Shown here in pieces: positions 23,135 to 32,159 of a DNA stretch of 64,000 bases (position 1 is the stretch's first letter; every line of letters starts with the position of its first letter). The DNA comes from Sinorhizobium medicae (GTDB taxonomy: Bacteria; Pseudomonadota; Alphaproteobacteria; Rhizobiales; Rhizobiaceae). Where the stretch lies: contig NZ_VITA01000013.1 of the NCBI RefSeq assembly GCF_007827695.1, positions 124,001 to 188,000 on the forward strand. The letters are read 5' to 3'. The notes below the pieces were generated by a model that saw only the letters and a program-made list of their open reading frames with translations, did no database searches and was not told the DNA's origin. The translations under genes were made by a program, and so were the position numbers.

Positions 23135-24730
23135 ATGAAAAAGCTCACTACTCTTTTAGCGGCGACGGCGCTCGCCACGCTTATGGCCGGCACCGCCTGG
23201 TCGAAAACGTTCGTCTTCTGCTCGGAAGGTTCGCCGGAGGGCTTTGATCCTGGCCTCTATACGGCCGGCACCACGTTCGACGCTGCCGCCCACACCGTTT
23301 ACAGCCGTCTTCTCGAGTTCAAGAAGGGCACGACCGAAACGGAACCCGGGCTCGCCGAAAGCTGGACGATCTCCGACGACGGCCTCGAATACACCTTCAA
23401 GCTGCGTCCCGGCGTCAAGTTTCAGACGACCGAATACTTCACTCCGACCCGTGAATTGAACGCCGACGATGTCGTCTTTTCGATCGAGCGCCAGTGGAAA
23501 TCGGACCATCCATGGCATGGCTATGTGACCGGCGGTTCCTGGGAATATTTTGCCGGCATGGGGCTGCCGGAACTGCTCGAGTCTGTCGAGAAGGTCGACG
23601 ACATGACCGTCAAGATCAAGCTGAAGCGCAAGGAAGCGCCGTTCCTGGCCAATCTTGCCATGCCCTTCGCGTCGATCATGTCGAAGGAATATGCCGACAA
23701 GCTGCAGGCCGAAGGCAAGATGAACCAGCTCAACCAGATGCCGCTCGGCACCGGTCCCTTCGCCTTTGTCGCCTATCAGCAGGACGCGGTCATCCGCTAC
23801 AAGGCGCATCCGGAATTCTGGGGCGGAAAGCAGAAGATCGACGATCTGGTCTTTGCGATCACCACGGACGCGGCCGTTCGCTTCCAGAAGCTGCAGGCCG
23901 GCGAATGCCACCTGATGCCCTATCCGAACGCGGCGGATGTCGAGGCAATGAAGGCCGATCCGAACCTCAAGGTGATGGAGCAGGCCGGCCTCAACGTCGC
24001 CTATCTCGCCTATAACACGACGCAGCCGCCCTTCGATAAGCTCGAGGTGCGCAAGGCGCTGAACAAGGCGATCAACAAGGAGGCGATCGTCGACGCGGTC
24101 TTCCAGGGACAGGCGCAACCGGCGACCAATCCGATTCCGCCGACCATGTGGTCCTATAACGAGCAGATCGAAGACGACACCTATGATCCGGAAGCGGCGA
24201 AGAAGATGCTCGAGGATGCCGGCGTGAAAGATCTTTCGATGAAGGTCTGGGCGATGCCAGTGGCGCGTCCCTACATGCTCAACGCCCGTCGCGCCGCCGA
24301 ACTGATGCAGGCCGACTTCGCCAAGGTCGGCGTCAAGGTCGAAATCGTCTCCTACGAATGGGCCGAATATCTCGAGAAGTCCAAGGCGAAGGACCGCGAC
24401 GGTGCCGTGATCCTCGGCTGGACAGGCGACAACGGCGATCCGGACAACTTCCTCGACACGCTGCTCGGTTGCGACGCCGTCGGCGGCAACAACCGCGCGC
24501 AATGGTGCAACCAGGAGTTCGACGAACTCGTCACGAAGGCGAAGGAAGCATCCGACGTCGCAGAGCGCACCAAGCTCTATGAAGAGGCGCAGGTCGTCTT
24601 CAAGCGCGAAGCCCCCTGGGCTACGCTCGACCACTCGCTCTCCATCGTCCCGATGCGCAAGAATGTCGAAGGCTTCGTGCAGAGCCCGCTCGGCGACTTT
24701 GCTTTCGACGGCGTTGATATTGTAGAGTAA
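23135..24730 (+). CDS. dppA: Dipeptide ABC transporter periplasmic binding protein
   Basis: 531 residues. A signal peptide (cleavage about AWS/KTF) is followed by a family-5 extracellular solute-binding domain (FCSEGSPEGFDPGLYT; ELNADDVVFSIERQW; LNVAYLAYNTTQPPFD; AVILGWTGDNGDPDNFL). Length and motifs match DppA, which binds dipeptides and in some bacteria heme or delta-aminolevulinate. It is first in a five-gene operon (dppABCDF) and separated from dppB by 104 bp with a hairpin. Confidence 0.92.
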   Translation: MKKLTTLLAATALATLMAGTAWSKTFVFCSEGSPEGFDPGLYTAGTTFDAAAHTVYSRLLEFKKGTTETEPGLAESWTISDDGLEYTFKLRPGVKFQTTEYFTPTRELNADDVVFSIERQWKSDHPWHGYVTGGSWEYFAGMGLPELLESVEKVDDMTVKIKLKRKEAPFLANLAMPFASIMSKEYADKLQAEGKMNQLNQMPLGTGPFAFVAYQQDAVIRYKAHPEFWGGKQKIDDLVFAITTDAAVRFQKLQAGECHLMPYPNAADVEAMKADPNLKVMEQAGLNVAYLAYNTTQPPFDKLEVRKALNKAINKEAIVDAVFQGQAQPATNPIPPTMWSYNEQIEDDTYDPEAAKKMLEDAGVKDLSMKVWAMPVARPYMLNARRAAELMQADFAKVGVKVEIVSYEWAEYLEKSKAKDRDGAVILGWTGDNGDPDNFLDTLLGCDAVGGNNRAQWCNQEFDELVTKAKEASDVAERTKLYEEAQVVFKREAPWATLDHSLSIVPMRKNVEGFVQSPLGDFAFDGVDIVE

Positions 24731-24749
24731 TCTTATCGACTGATCCGAA

Positions 24750-24778
24750 GGGGGCGTTTGCCGCTGGCGAGCGCCCCT
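24750..24778 (+). terminator. Hairpin between dppA and dppB
   Basis: GGGGCG pairs with CGCCCC across a 15-base loop, followed by TCTTCCTTTTT. Such intercistronic hairpins after a binding-protein gene usually give partial termination or protect the upstream message, so that the binding protein exceeds the membrane subunits. Confidence 0.6.
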
Positions 24779-24834
24779 CTTCCTTTTTGCCAGTGCCGCC
24801 CCTTCTGCGGCCACCTTCGGCATGAGGTTTGACT

Positions 24835-25839
24835 ATGTTCCGATTCTTTCTGGGGCGCTTGGCAGTGCTGATCCCGACCTTCATCGGGGTTTCCATCATC
24901 GCCTTCTCCTTCATTCGTCTGCTTCCCGGCGACCCGGTGGCGCTGCTTTCCGGTGAACGGGTGATGTCGCCGGAGCGGCACGCCGAAATTTCTCGCCAGC
25001 TGGGCTTCGACCGCCCGATCGTCATGCAGTACCTGGATTATCTCTGGGGCGTTCTGCAGGGCGATTTCGGCACGTCGATCGTCACCAAGAGGCCGGTGAT
25101 GGATCAGTTCCTGGAGCTCTTCCCGGCAACCGTCGAACTGTCGCTCTGCGCCATCATTTTCGCCGTCCTTGTCGGTATTCCCGCCGGTGTCGTCGCGGCG
25201 GTCAAGCGCGGGTCCATCTTCGACCAGATCATCATGGGCACCGCGCTCGTCGGCTTCTCGATGCCGATTTTCTGGTGGGGCCTGCTGCTGATCATGCTTG
25301 TCTCCGGTACGCTGCAATGGACGCCGGTGTCCGGCCGGATTTCGCTGATGTTCTACTTCCCCTCAGTCACCGGCTTCATGCTGATCGACTCGCTTTTGTC
25401 GGGACAGGAAGGTGCGTTCCGGTCGGCCCTCCACCACCTTATTCTGCCGACGATCGTACTCGGCACCATTCCGCTCGCCGTCATCGCGCGCCAGACCCGC
25501 TCGGCAATGCTCGAGGTACTTTCCGAGGACTATGTCCGCACCGCGCGCGCCAAAGGGCTCTCCACCTTCCGGGTGGTCGGCATCCACGCGCTGCGCAATG
25601 CGATGATCCCCGTCGTCACCACCATCGGCCTGCAGATCGGCGTGATGCTGGCGGGCGCGATCCTGACGGAGACGATCTTCTCCTGGCCGGGGATCGGCAA
25701 ATGGCTGCTCGATTCGGTGTCCCGGCGCGACTATGCCGTCATCCAGGGCGGGCTTCTGATCATCGCCGCGGTGATCATGCTGGTGAACCTCGCCGTGGAT
25801 CTGCTCTACGGCCTGATCAATCCGCGCATCCGGCACTGA
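24835..25839 (+). CDS. dppB: Dipeptide ABC transporter permease DppB
   Basis: 334 residues, about six membrane segments, with the family start MFRFFLGRLAVLIPTFIG and the EAA-type loop YVRTARAKGLSTFRVVGIHALRNA. Forms the channel with DppC. A TTG two codons upstream is a less likely start. It ends 10 bases before dppC. Confidence 0.92.
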   Translation: MFRFFLGRLAVLIPTFIGVSIIAFSFIRLLPGDPVALLSGERVMSPERHAEISRQLGFDRPIVMQYLDYLWGVLQGDFGTSIVTKRPVMDQFLELFPATVELSLCAIIFAVLVGIPAGVVAAVKRGSIFDQIIMGTALVGFSMPIFWWGLLLIMLVSGTLQWTPVSGRISLMFYFPSVTGFMLIDSLLSGQEGAFRSALHHLILPTIVLGTIPLAVIARQTRSAMLEVLSEDYVRTARAKGLSTFRVVGIHALRNAMIPVVTTIGLQIGVMLAGAILTETIFSWPGIGKWLLDSVSRRDYAVIQGGLLIIAAVIMLVNLAVDLLYGLINPRIRH

Positions 25840-25849
25840 GGAGGGCGAT

Positions 25850-26758
25850 ATGACCGAAGCTACCGCAACCACCGCCATATCGGCCGATCCGACGCGCCGG
25901 GCGCGCCTCGCCGAATTCTGGTATTATTTCTCGGAGAACCGCGGCGCCGTCTTCGGCCTGTTCTTCTTCCTGTTCCTGGTGCTGCTCGCCATCTTCGCAC
26001 CGCTCGTGGCGCCGCATAACCCGACCATCCAGTTCGGCGACGCGCGACTGGTCCCGCCGGTCTGGCAGGAAGGTGGCCGCGCGACATTCCTGCTCGGCAC
26101 CGATGCCGTCGGCCGCGACATGCTCTCCCGTCTCATTTATGGAACACGCTTCTCACTCTTTATCGGCGTTATCGTTACGGTCTTGTCTTTGACCGGCGGC
26201 ATTCTGGTCGGCGTCATCGCCGGTTATTTCCGCGGATGGATCGACACGGTCATCATGCGGCTGATGGACATCATCCTGGCTTTCCCGTCGCTCCTTCTGG
26301 CGCTTGTCCTCGTGGCGGTGCTGGGACCTGGCCTTACCAATGCGATGATCGCGATCGCACTGGTCTTCCAGCCGCATTTCGTCCGTCTGACCCGAGCGGC
26401 GGTGATGACGGAGAAGACGCGCGATTACGTCGTGGCGGCGAAGGTCGCCGGAGCAGGCCATGCGAGGCTCATGTTCAAGACGATCCTGCCGAACTGCATG
26501 GCGCCGCTCATCGTTCAGGCGACGCTGTCTTTCTCGAACGCGATCCTCGACGCGGCGGCGCTCGGCTTCCTGGGCATGGGGGCGCAGCCGCCGACGCCGG
26601 AATGGGGAACCATGCTTGCGGAAGCACGCGAGTTCATCCTGCGTGCCTGGTGGGTCGTCACGCTTCCGGGCCTCGCCATCCTGGTGACCGTCCTGGCCAT
26701 CAATCTGATGGGCGATGGCCTGCGCGACGCTCTCGATCCGAAGCTGAAGAGGTCCTGA
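25850..26758 (+). CDS. dppC: Dipeptide ABC transporter permease DppC
   Basis: 302 residues. A soluble N-terminal stretch is followed by the first membrane segment (AVFGLFFFLFLVLLAIFAPLV), the DppC hallmark LLGTDAVGRDMLSRLIYG, and the loop DYVVAAKVAGAGHARLMFKTILPN. Second half of the inner-membrane channel. The stop is one base from the dppD start. Confidence 0.92.
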   Translation: MTEATATTAISADPTRRARLAEFWYYFSENRGAVFGLFFFLFLVLLAIFAPLVAPHNPTIQFGDARLVPPVWQEGGRATFLLGTDAVGRDMLSRLIYGTRFSLFIGVIVTVLSLTGGILVGVIAGYFRGWIDTVIMRLMDIILAFPSLLLALVLVAVLGPGLTNAMIAIALVFQPHFVRLTRAAVMTEKTRDYVVAAKVAGAGHARLMFKTILPNCMAPLIVQATLSFSNAILDAAALGFLGMGAQPPTPEWGTMLAEAREFILRAWWVVTLPGLAILVTVLAINLMGDGLRDALDPKLKRS

Positions 26759-26759
26759 C

Positions 26760-27614
26760 ATGGCGCTTCTCGAAATCGAAAATCTCGTCGTCGAATTCCA
26801 GACGGCGTCCGGGCCCTTCCGGGCGGTAGACGGCGTGTCGCTCAAGGTGCATGAGAGCGAGGTCCTGGCAATCGTCGGAGAATCGGGCTCCGGTAAATCC
26901 GTGTCCATGCTTGCCGCCATGGGGCTTCTGCCCTGGACCGCCAGGGTGACGGCGGACAAGCTCGCCTTCAAAGGGCGGGATCTGCTGAAAATGCCCGCTT
27001 CCGACCGTCGCAAGATCATCGGCAAGGACATTGCGATGATCTTTCAGGAGCCTATCGCCAGCCTCAATCCATGCTTCACCGTGGGTTTCCAGATCGAGGA
27101 AGTGCTGCGGATACATATGGGCCTCGACCGGGCAGCGCGGCGCAAACGCGCGATCGAGCTGTTCGAGTCGGTCGGCATTCCCGACCCGGCCGAGCGCCTC
27201 GGGCACTTCCCGCACCAGATGTCGGGCGGACAGTGCCAGCGCGTGATGATCGCCATCGCGCTTGCCTGTAATCCGAAGCTGCTCATCGCAGATGAGCCGA
27301 CGACCGCATTGGACGTGACGATCCAGAAGCAGATCCTCGACCTCCTGATGAAGCTGCAGCAGGAATACCGCATGGGCCTGATCATGATCACCCATAACAT
27401 GGGCGTCGTTGCGGAGACCGCGGACCGCGTCATCGTGCAGTATAAGGGCCGCAAGATCGAGGAGGCGGACGTTCTGTCGCTGTTCGAATCGCCGAAGAGC
27501 AATTACACCCGCGCCCTTCTCTCGGCCCTGCCGGAGAATGCGACGGGGGACCGGTTGCCGACGATTTCCGAACTTTTCAATGAGCAGCAGATGCTCGATG
27601 GAGCCGCTCGATGA
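26760..27614 (+). CDS. dppD: Dipeptide ABC transporter ATPase DppD
   Basis: 284 residues. Walker A GESGSGKSVSM, signature MSGGQCQRVMIA, Walker B LLIADEPTTALD and switch MITHNMG are all intact. At 284 residues it is shorter than the common 320-330, with a reduced C-terminal oligopeptide-type extension. The last four bases overlap the dppF start. Confidence 0.92.
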   Translation: MALLEIENLVVEFQTASGPFRAVDGVSLKVHESEVLAIVGESGSGKSVSMLAAMGLLPWTARVTADKLAFKGRDLLKMPASDRRKIIGKDIAMIFQEPIASLNPCFTVGFQIEEVLRIHMGLDRAARRKRAIELFESVGIPDPAERLGHFPHQMSGGQCQRVMIAIALACNPKLLIADEPTTALDVTIQKQILDLLMKLQQEYRMGLIMITHNMGVVAETADRVIVQYKGRKIEEADVLSLFESPKSNYTRALLSALPENATGDRLPTISELFNEQQMLDGAAR

Positions 27615-28438
27615 CCCATGTTCTCGAAGCCCGCAATCTGGTGCGCGACTATCACATTCCCGGAAACCTCTTCCGCCAGGCGCGCAGCGTGCACGCGCTG
27701 AAGGGCGTGAGCTTCACCGTCGACGAGGGCAAGACGCTCGCGATCGTCGGCGAAAGCGGCTGCGGCAAGTCTACGCTCGGGCGCATCATCACGCTCATCG
27801 ACCCTGCAACGGCGGGAGAGCTTCTGATCGACGGCAGGAAAGTCGACATCGCCCGCGAGGGTTTGACGGCCGAGATGCGCCGCAAGGTACAGATCATCTT
27901 TCAGAACCCTTACGGCTCTCTCAATCCCCGCCAGAAGATCGGCGATATCCTGGCGGAACCGCTGATCATCAACACCAAGACCCCGGCAGGCGAACGCCGC
28001 GAGCGGGCCATGGCTATGTTGAAGAAGGTTGGCCTGGAGGAGAAGCATTACAACCGGTACCCGCATATGTTCTCCGGCGGTCAGCGGCAGCGTATAGCGA
28101 TCGCTCGCGCCCTGATGCTCAATCCCAAGCTTCTCGTTCTGGACGAACCGGTCTCGGCGCTCGATCTTTCCGTGCAGGCCCAGGTTCTGAACCTGCTCGC
28201 CGATCTCCAGGACGAGTTCAAACTCACCTATGTCTTCATCAGTCACGATCTGTCGGTGGTGCGCTATATCGCCGACGACGTGATGGTGATGTATTACGGT
28301 GAAGCGGTCGAGTATGGCAGCCGGGACGCGGTGTTCTCCGATCCGCGGCACGACTATACCAAGACCCTGTTCGCGGCGACGCCGCGGGCGGACGTCGCCA
28401 GCATCAAGGCCCGTCTGGCGCGGAAGAACGCCGCCTGA
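27611..28438 (+). CDS. dppF: Dipeptide ABC transporter ATPase DppF
   Basis: 275 residues. Walker A GESGCGKSTLG, signature FSGGQRQRIAIA, Walker B LVLDEPVSALD, switch ISHDLSVV. The ATG overlaps the dppD stop (ATGA), so the ATPases are translationally coupled. It also lacks part of the usual C-terminal extension. A RidA-family gene follows 66 bp downstream and may be the operon's last gene. Confidence 0.92.
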   Translation: MTHVLEARNLVRDYHIPGNLFRQARSVHALKGVSFTVDEGKTLAIVGESGCGKSTLGRIITLIDPATAGELLIDGRKVDIAREGLTAEMRRKVQIIFQNPYGSLNPRQKIGDILAEPLIINTKTPAGERRERAMAMLKKVGLEEKHYNRYPHMFSGGQRQRIAIARALMLNPKLLVLDEPVSALDLSVQAQVLNLLADLQDEFKLTYVFISHDLSVVRYIADDVMVMYYGEAVEYGSRDAVFSDPRHDYTKTLFAATPRADVASIKARLARKNAA

Positions 28439-28504
28439 TCGGAAAGATACAGGTCACTTCAATGCCGGCAAACTCTTGTTCGGCTCAATACCAGGATGAG
28501 GATT

Positions 28505-28849
28505 ATGGAAATTAAGCGTTTCGAAAGCGGCTCGCGGATGAGCCAGGCCGTGGTCTACAACAACACCGTCTATCTCGCCGGCCAGGTCGGCAATGCCGGT
28601 GACGATGTCGTCACCCAGACGAAGCAGGCGCTGGCGGAGGTGGATCGTCTGCTTGCGCTCGCAGGAACGGACAAGACGCGCATTCTCTCCACGACCGTCT
28701 GGCTCGCGGACATGGCGGACTTTGCCAAGATGAACTCGGTCTGGGACGCCTGGGTGCCTCAGGGCAATGCGCCGGCCCGCGCGACCGGCGAAGCGAAACT
28801 GGCGACCCCGGAATATCTCGTCGAAGTGATCGTGACGGCAGCTCTCTAA
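28505..28849 (+). CDS. RidA/YjgF family protein
   Basis: 114 residues, full length. The conserved arginine lies in APARATGEAKL near the C terminus, in the position used to bind carboxylates of imine/enamine intermediates. RidA proteins hydrolyse reactive enamines from PLP enzymes; the wider family includes catabolic members of peptide and amino-acid operons. It sits 66 bp after dppF, probably in the same transcript. The upstream in-frame ATG is less well placed. Confidence 0.82.
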   Translation: MEIKRFESGSRMSQAVVYNNTVYLAGQVGNAGDDVVTQTKQALAEVDRLLALAGTDKTRILSTTVWLADMADFAKMNSVWDAWVPQGNAPARATGEAKLATPEYLVEVIVTAAL

Positions 28850-28887
28850 ATCGGTTCACGCGAGCAGATATGCGCTCCATCTTCTCC

Positions 28888-28910
28888 GCCGTCGGCCCCT
28901 GGCCGGCGGC
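28888..28910 (+). terminator. Terminator after the RidA gene
   Basis: GCCGTCGGCC and GGCCGGCGGC make a 10-bp stem (one G-U pair) with a CCT loop, followed by GTTTTGC. It likely ends the dpp-ridA transcript. Confidence 0.75.
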
Positions 28911-29000
28911 GTTTTGCTGCCGGCCGTACACGCTTGCGGCGAAAGGAACGATTTACGCAGTTGCGGCGTTTAACGGGGCATTCCGCATGGAGGATGAAGC

Positions 29001-29171
29001 ATGCTTTACTGGGTGCCAAGGCTCGTCGTGTCGGCGCTGGTCCTCCTGGTACTTGGCATGGATCTTTTCCCGCGCACGCCGGAGGAGGTGGCCTGTACAT
29101 TGTTGATCATCGTCGGTGGGCTTGGCCTGCTTTCCGCCACGCTCCACCTGTTCCCGTCCGAACAACATTGA
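29001..29171 (+). CDS. Small two-segment membrane protein
   Basis: 56 residues (MLYWVPRLVV start). Two hydrophobic segments (about 5-21 and 31-49) are joined by a short polar turn, DLFPRTPEE. A Shine-Dalgarno-like GGAGGA lies 8 bases before the ATG. No family recognised. It fills the gap between the RidA terminator and the AI-2E-type transporter gene. Confidence 0.6.
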   Translation: MLYWVPRLVVSALVLLVLGMDLFPRTPEEVACTLLIIVGGLGLLSATLHLFPSEQH

Positions 29172-29272
29172 GGAAGGCTTCGTGGCAGCAGACATCCTGC
29201 CGTGGAGCGCAGCTCCGTCCTGCATCCGCGAGCGGGCTGTTCGGCGCATGCGCGTTTGAGAGGTAGTTGCCG

Positions 29273-30403
29273 ATGGATATAGCCGAACGGACAACGGCCA
29301 AGCGTCGGCGAAAGCGGGAAGCGGCGAAAGAAATCGCTCTGGCCGAGGCATCGGCGATCGTTGCCCGGAAACGCGACAGCATAGAGCTTGCCGGCAGCTG
29401 GAGCGTGATCGGTCTGTTCGTGATCGCCTGCGCAGCGGTGGTTTATGCGATGGAACCGATCCTCCTGCCGATAACGCTTGCGGTCGTTGTCGGTATCGTC
29501 CTCGGCCGGGCTGCCGATGAGCTTGCCCGGTTCGGTCTTCCGCCTATCTTCGGCGGGCTGTTGCTGGCGCTTTTCTTCCTGCTGGGCCTGTCATATCTGG
29601 TCAATGCCATTCTCTGGCCGATTACCGAGGTCGCGCGCGAAGCGCCGCGGCTGGTCGAAGGCGTGATCGAGCGGATACTGCCCTATCTGCAGCGCTTCGA
29701 ATGGCTGAACCTGGTGCTTGCCCGCGGGACGGAAGAGGAGGCCTTTGCCGACGTCATCGTCAAGAATGCGGGGCCGCTGATCGGTGGCGCGGCGGCCAGC
29801 CTCACCCCGGCTCTCGTGCAGACCCTGATCTTTTTGGCGGCGCTCGTTCTATTTCTGCTCGGGCGCGTTCAACTGCGCAGCACGATCATTCTTGCCTTCC
29901 CCAGCCGCGAAGGGCGTTTGACGGCAATCCGGGTCATGAACGCCCTCGAGGATGCGCTTGGGCATTATTTCTCGACCGCAAGCCTGATCTACCTGGCGCT
30001 TGGCGCAGTTACCATGGTGGTCGCGCTCGTCGGCGGATTGGCGATGCCGCCGCTTTGGGGCCTTTTCGCCTTCGTCTCGAGTTTCATTCCCTATCTCGGT
30101 GTCACGTTCATGACCCTGGCTTTGCTCGTTGGCGGGCTGATGACCCATGATGCGCTCATCGTTGCGCTCGCCCCGGCCACCGCCTTCTTCTTCGTTCACC
30201 TCGCCATGGAGAACCTGCTGGTGCCCGCCATCCTCGGCCAGCGCTTCGATATCAATCCATTCCTGATCTTCGTAGCGATCATCTTCTGGACGTGGATGTG
30301 GGGCGCCGTCGGCGCGATCCTCGCCTTTCCGCTATCGCTGATCGCGATGATCATCTTCGAACAGGTGCTGCTGCCGCCGCAGGAACGGCAGCTGCCGGGC
30401 TGA
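29273..30403 (+). CDS. AI-2E family (UPF0118) transporter
   Basis: 376 residues. A basic N terminus (ERTTAKRRRKREAAKE) is followed by about seven to eight membrane segments and the family region GLFAFVSSFIPYLGV, then ENLLVPAILGQRFDINPFLI. Members export AI-2 or exchange cations; the function in rhizobia is unknown. A TTG two codons upstream is an alternative start. Confidence 0.82.
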   Translation: MDIAERTTAKRRRKREAAKEIALAEASAIVARKRDSIELAGSWSVIGLFVIACAAVVYAMEPILLPITLAVVVGIVLGRAADELARFGLPPIFGGLLLALFFLLGLSYLVNAILWPITEVAREAPRLVEGVIERILPYLQRFEWLNLVLARGTEEEAFADVIVKNAGPLIGGAAASLTPALVQTLIFLAALVLFLLGRVQLRSTIILAFPSREGRLTAIRVMNALEDALGHYFSTASLIYLALGAVTMVVALVGGLAMPPLWGLFAFVSSFIPYLGVTFMTLALLVGGLMTHDALIVALAPATAFFFVHLAMENLLVPAILGQRFDINPFLIFVAIIFWTWMWGAVGAILAFPLSLIAMIIFEQVLLPPQERQLPG

Positions 30404-30485
30404 CCCAAGAAGGGGCGGGGAAGATCGGCACCCGTCCGGCTCATCCCATTATACGTTCAAGACATCAGGTCTGACCTGACCGCAT

Positions 30486-31283
30486 CTAATACGTTCCGGC
30501 CTGCGCATGCTCGTCGAAGAAAAGGGCCTGGCTGATCAGCGCCTTCACGGTATCCGGGTTGAAGGGCTTGGTCACCAGAAAGGCAGGCTCCGGTTTCTTG
30601 CCGGTCAGCAGTCGTTCGGGGAAGGCGGTGATGAAAATGACGGGAACGGCAGCCTGCGTCAGGATGTCGTTGACTGCGTCGATGCCGGAACTGCCGTCGG
30701 CCAGCTGTATGTCCGCCAGCACCATCTTCGGCGATGTCTTGCGATACAAACTAAGCGCCTCGCCGTGCGTGCGGGCGATCCCGGTGACCCGATGACCGAG
30801 GCTGGTTACCATGTCCTCGATGTCGAGTGCGATCAGAGGTTCATCCTCGATGATCATGACGTCGGTCGCGATCTGACGCGAGATCTCCTCCGAGGCGCTG
30901 GTCAGCAATTTCGCAAAGGCGCTTGCGTCTAGTCCCATGATTTCGGCTGCCTCGCCATTCGAGAAACCTTCGAGCGCGACGAGCAGGAAAGCCTGCCGCT
31001 GAGGGGGCGCGATAAGCGAGAGGTTGGACGCAGCCCTCTGCTCCCATGCGAAAGGCGAGGCGAGCTGTGTCCGATCGATCTTGAGTTGTCCGAACAAGGA
31101 ACAGAACAGCTTGTAAAGGCTGGTGCGATCATTGGACGTGGAGGGGAAAAGTCCTATATCGTCGATCAACGCTTCGAGCACTGCAGCGACATAGGCGTCG
31201 CCGGCTGCTTGCGAGCCTGTGACGGCGCGCGCATAGCGCCGAAGATAGGGGAGATGGGGTGCAATCCTTGTGGAAAGTGGCAT
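30486..31283 (-). CDS. rsiB2: PhyR-type anti-anti-sigma response regulator
   Basis: 265 residues in the reversed PhyR order: an N-terminal ECF-sigma-like domain (residues 1-125; SLIAPPQRQAFLLVALEGFSNGEAAEIMG) and a C-terminal receiver (acidic pocket IIEDEPLIALD; phosphoacceptor in MVLADIQLADG; signalling Thr/Lys in FITAF and VTKPF). When phosphorylated, PhyR binds the NepR anti-sigma factor and frees the general-stress sigma factor. S. meliloti has two such pairs (RsiB1/RsiA1 and RsiB2/RsiA2). This one lacks an adjacent sigma gene, which matches the second pair. It is divergent from the NepR gene. Confidence 0.92.
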   Translation of the reverse strand: MPLSTRIAPHLPYLRRYARAVTGSQAAGDAYVAAVLEALIDDIGLFPSTSNDRTSLYKLFCSLFGQLKIDRTQLASPFAWEQRAASNLSLIAPPQRQAFLLVALEGFSNGEAAEIMGLDASAFAKLLTSASEEISRQIATDVMIIEDEPLIALDIEDMVTSLGHRVTGIARTHGEALSLYRKTSPKMVLADIQLADGSSGIDAVNDILTQAAVPVIFITAFPERLLTGKKPEPAFLVTKPFNPDTVKALISQALFFDEHAQAGTY

Positions 31284-31487
31284 TTAGACCTTCCTAAACT
31301 GTTATGCGTATGGTCCTGTCTTGCTGGGAGAGTGCAGCAGGATACGTTAATGTATTGAGCACGTCTTTCGGTTTATGAAAAGACTTGAGAATCAGCCACG
31401 GCAATGAATCGAGAGCGAAGAGCTGCGCGATCTTGGACCGGATTTCGGCCGAGTGCAGATCACGGGATAGGACATCGATTTTTGCGA

Positions 31488-31500
31488 GTGTGAAACACAC
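31488..31500. promoter_or_regulatory. Small palindrome upstream of the NepR gene
   Basis: GTGTG-AAA-CACAC, 20 bp before the NepR start. It could be an operator in the divergent phyR/nepR intergenic region; no regulator is assigned. Confidence 0.3.
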
Positions 31501-31520
31501 GGATCGCGCGGAACGGAACG

Positions 31521-31715
31521 ATGAAGAAGTCCTCAAAAAGCGGCGGCACTCCAGCATGGCTCGCCCGCGCCGAGGCGACGCAAGCCAACAATCAGATCGC
31601 TTCGAAGCTGAAGATGCTCTATCAGGCGGTGGAGCACGAACCCGTGCCGCAGCACTTTCTGGACCTCTTGCATCGTCTGGACGAGGCCGAGGAACGACCC
31701 CGCGCCGACCGGTAG
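31521..31715 (+). CDS. rsiA2: NepR-type anti-sigma factor
   Basis: 64 residues. The NepR core helix pair is plain: IASKLKMLYQAVEHEPVPQ and then HFLDLLHRLDEAE. NepR proteins hold the ECF general-stress sigma factor (RpoE2 in Sinorhizobium) inactive until phosphorylated PhyR removes them. A GGAAC-rich purine run lies right before the ATG. The gene is divergent from the phyR-type gene with 237 bp between starts. Confidence 0.9.
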   Translation: MKKSSKSGGTPAWLARAEATQANNQIASKLKMLYQAVEHEPVPQHFLDLLHRLDEAEERPRADR

Positions 31716-31817
31716 CCGGGTGAATGGCGCAAGCAATCGGCAAGCGTCACACTCCACACCGCGTCATATCTCAGGACAAATGGCAGCGATTTGCCGGCCC
31801 AACTGCGAACGGTAATG

Positions 31818-31858
31818 TGGAACAGTTCCGCTTTCCGAGGGAAAGCGGAACTGTTCCA
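31818..31858. repeat. Perfect 19-bp inverted repeat
   Basis: Arms TGGAACAGTTCCGCTTTCC and its exact complement flank the spacer GAG. It lies between the convergent nepR and glycine-zipper lipoprotein genes. There is no T-run on either side, so a simple terminator is not obvious. It may be a dispersed rhizobial palindromic element or a bidirectional transcript-end structure. Confidence 0.8.
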
Positions 31859-31910
31859 TCTCGTCAATTCGAGGCGCGCCAGCTTCAGCGCGCGGTTCGC
31901 GCGATTCCCG

Positions 31911-32159
31911 TCAGCAGCGCGCGGTGTACTGACGACCGTATCGGTCGCGATAGACGCAATAGCCGGGCTCGTTAGCGCGACCGATGAGGGCACCGGCGAC
32001 ACCACCTACCGCTGCGCCGACGGCAGCGCCTCGAACATCATTCGATATTGCGCCACCGATAATGCCGCCGGAGGCCGCGCCAATTGCCGCTCCCTTTTCC
32101 GTTTGCGTGCAGGCGGCCAGGGGAAGGATCAGGCATGCGACGACGAGTAGCTTCTTCAT
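31911..32159 (-). CDS. Glycine-zipper lipoprotein
   Basis: 82 residues. A lipoprotein signal with lipobox LAAC (Cys17) is followed by a glycine-zipper region (GAAIGAASGGIIGGAIS, then GAAVGAAVGGVAGALIG) and a short Tyr/Arg tail with a terminal Cys. Related to the 17-kDa surface antigen and OmpA-like glycine-zipper lipoproteins of alphaproteobacteria, presumed to sit in the outer membrane. Beside the general-stress pair, it could be a stress-regulon member, but no sigma site was identified. Confidence 0.8.
   Translation of the reverse strand: MKKLLVVACLILPLAACTQTEKGAAIGAASGGIIGGAISNDVRGAAVGAAVGGVAGALIGRANEPGYCVYRDRYGRQYTARC

Noticed and set aside
23156-24823. Long open frame antisense to dppA
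   Set aside because: Mirror frame of a clear binding-protein gene, no domain or ribosome site.
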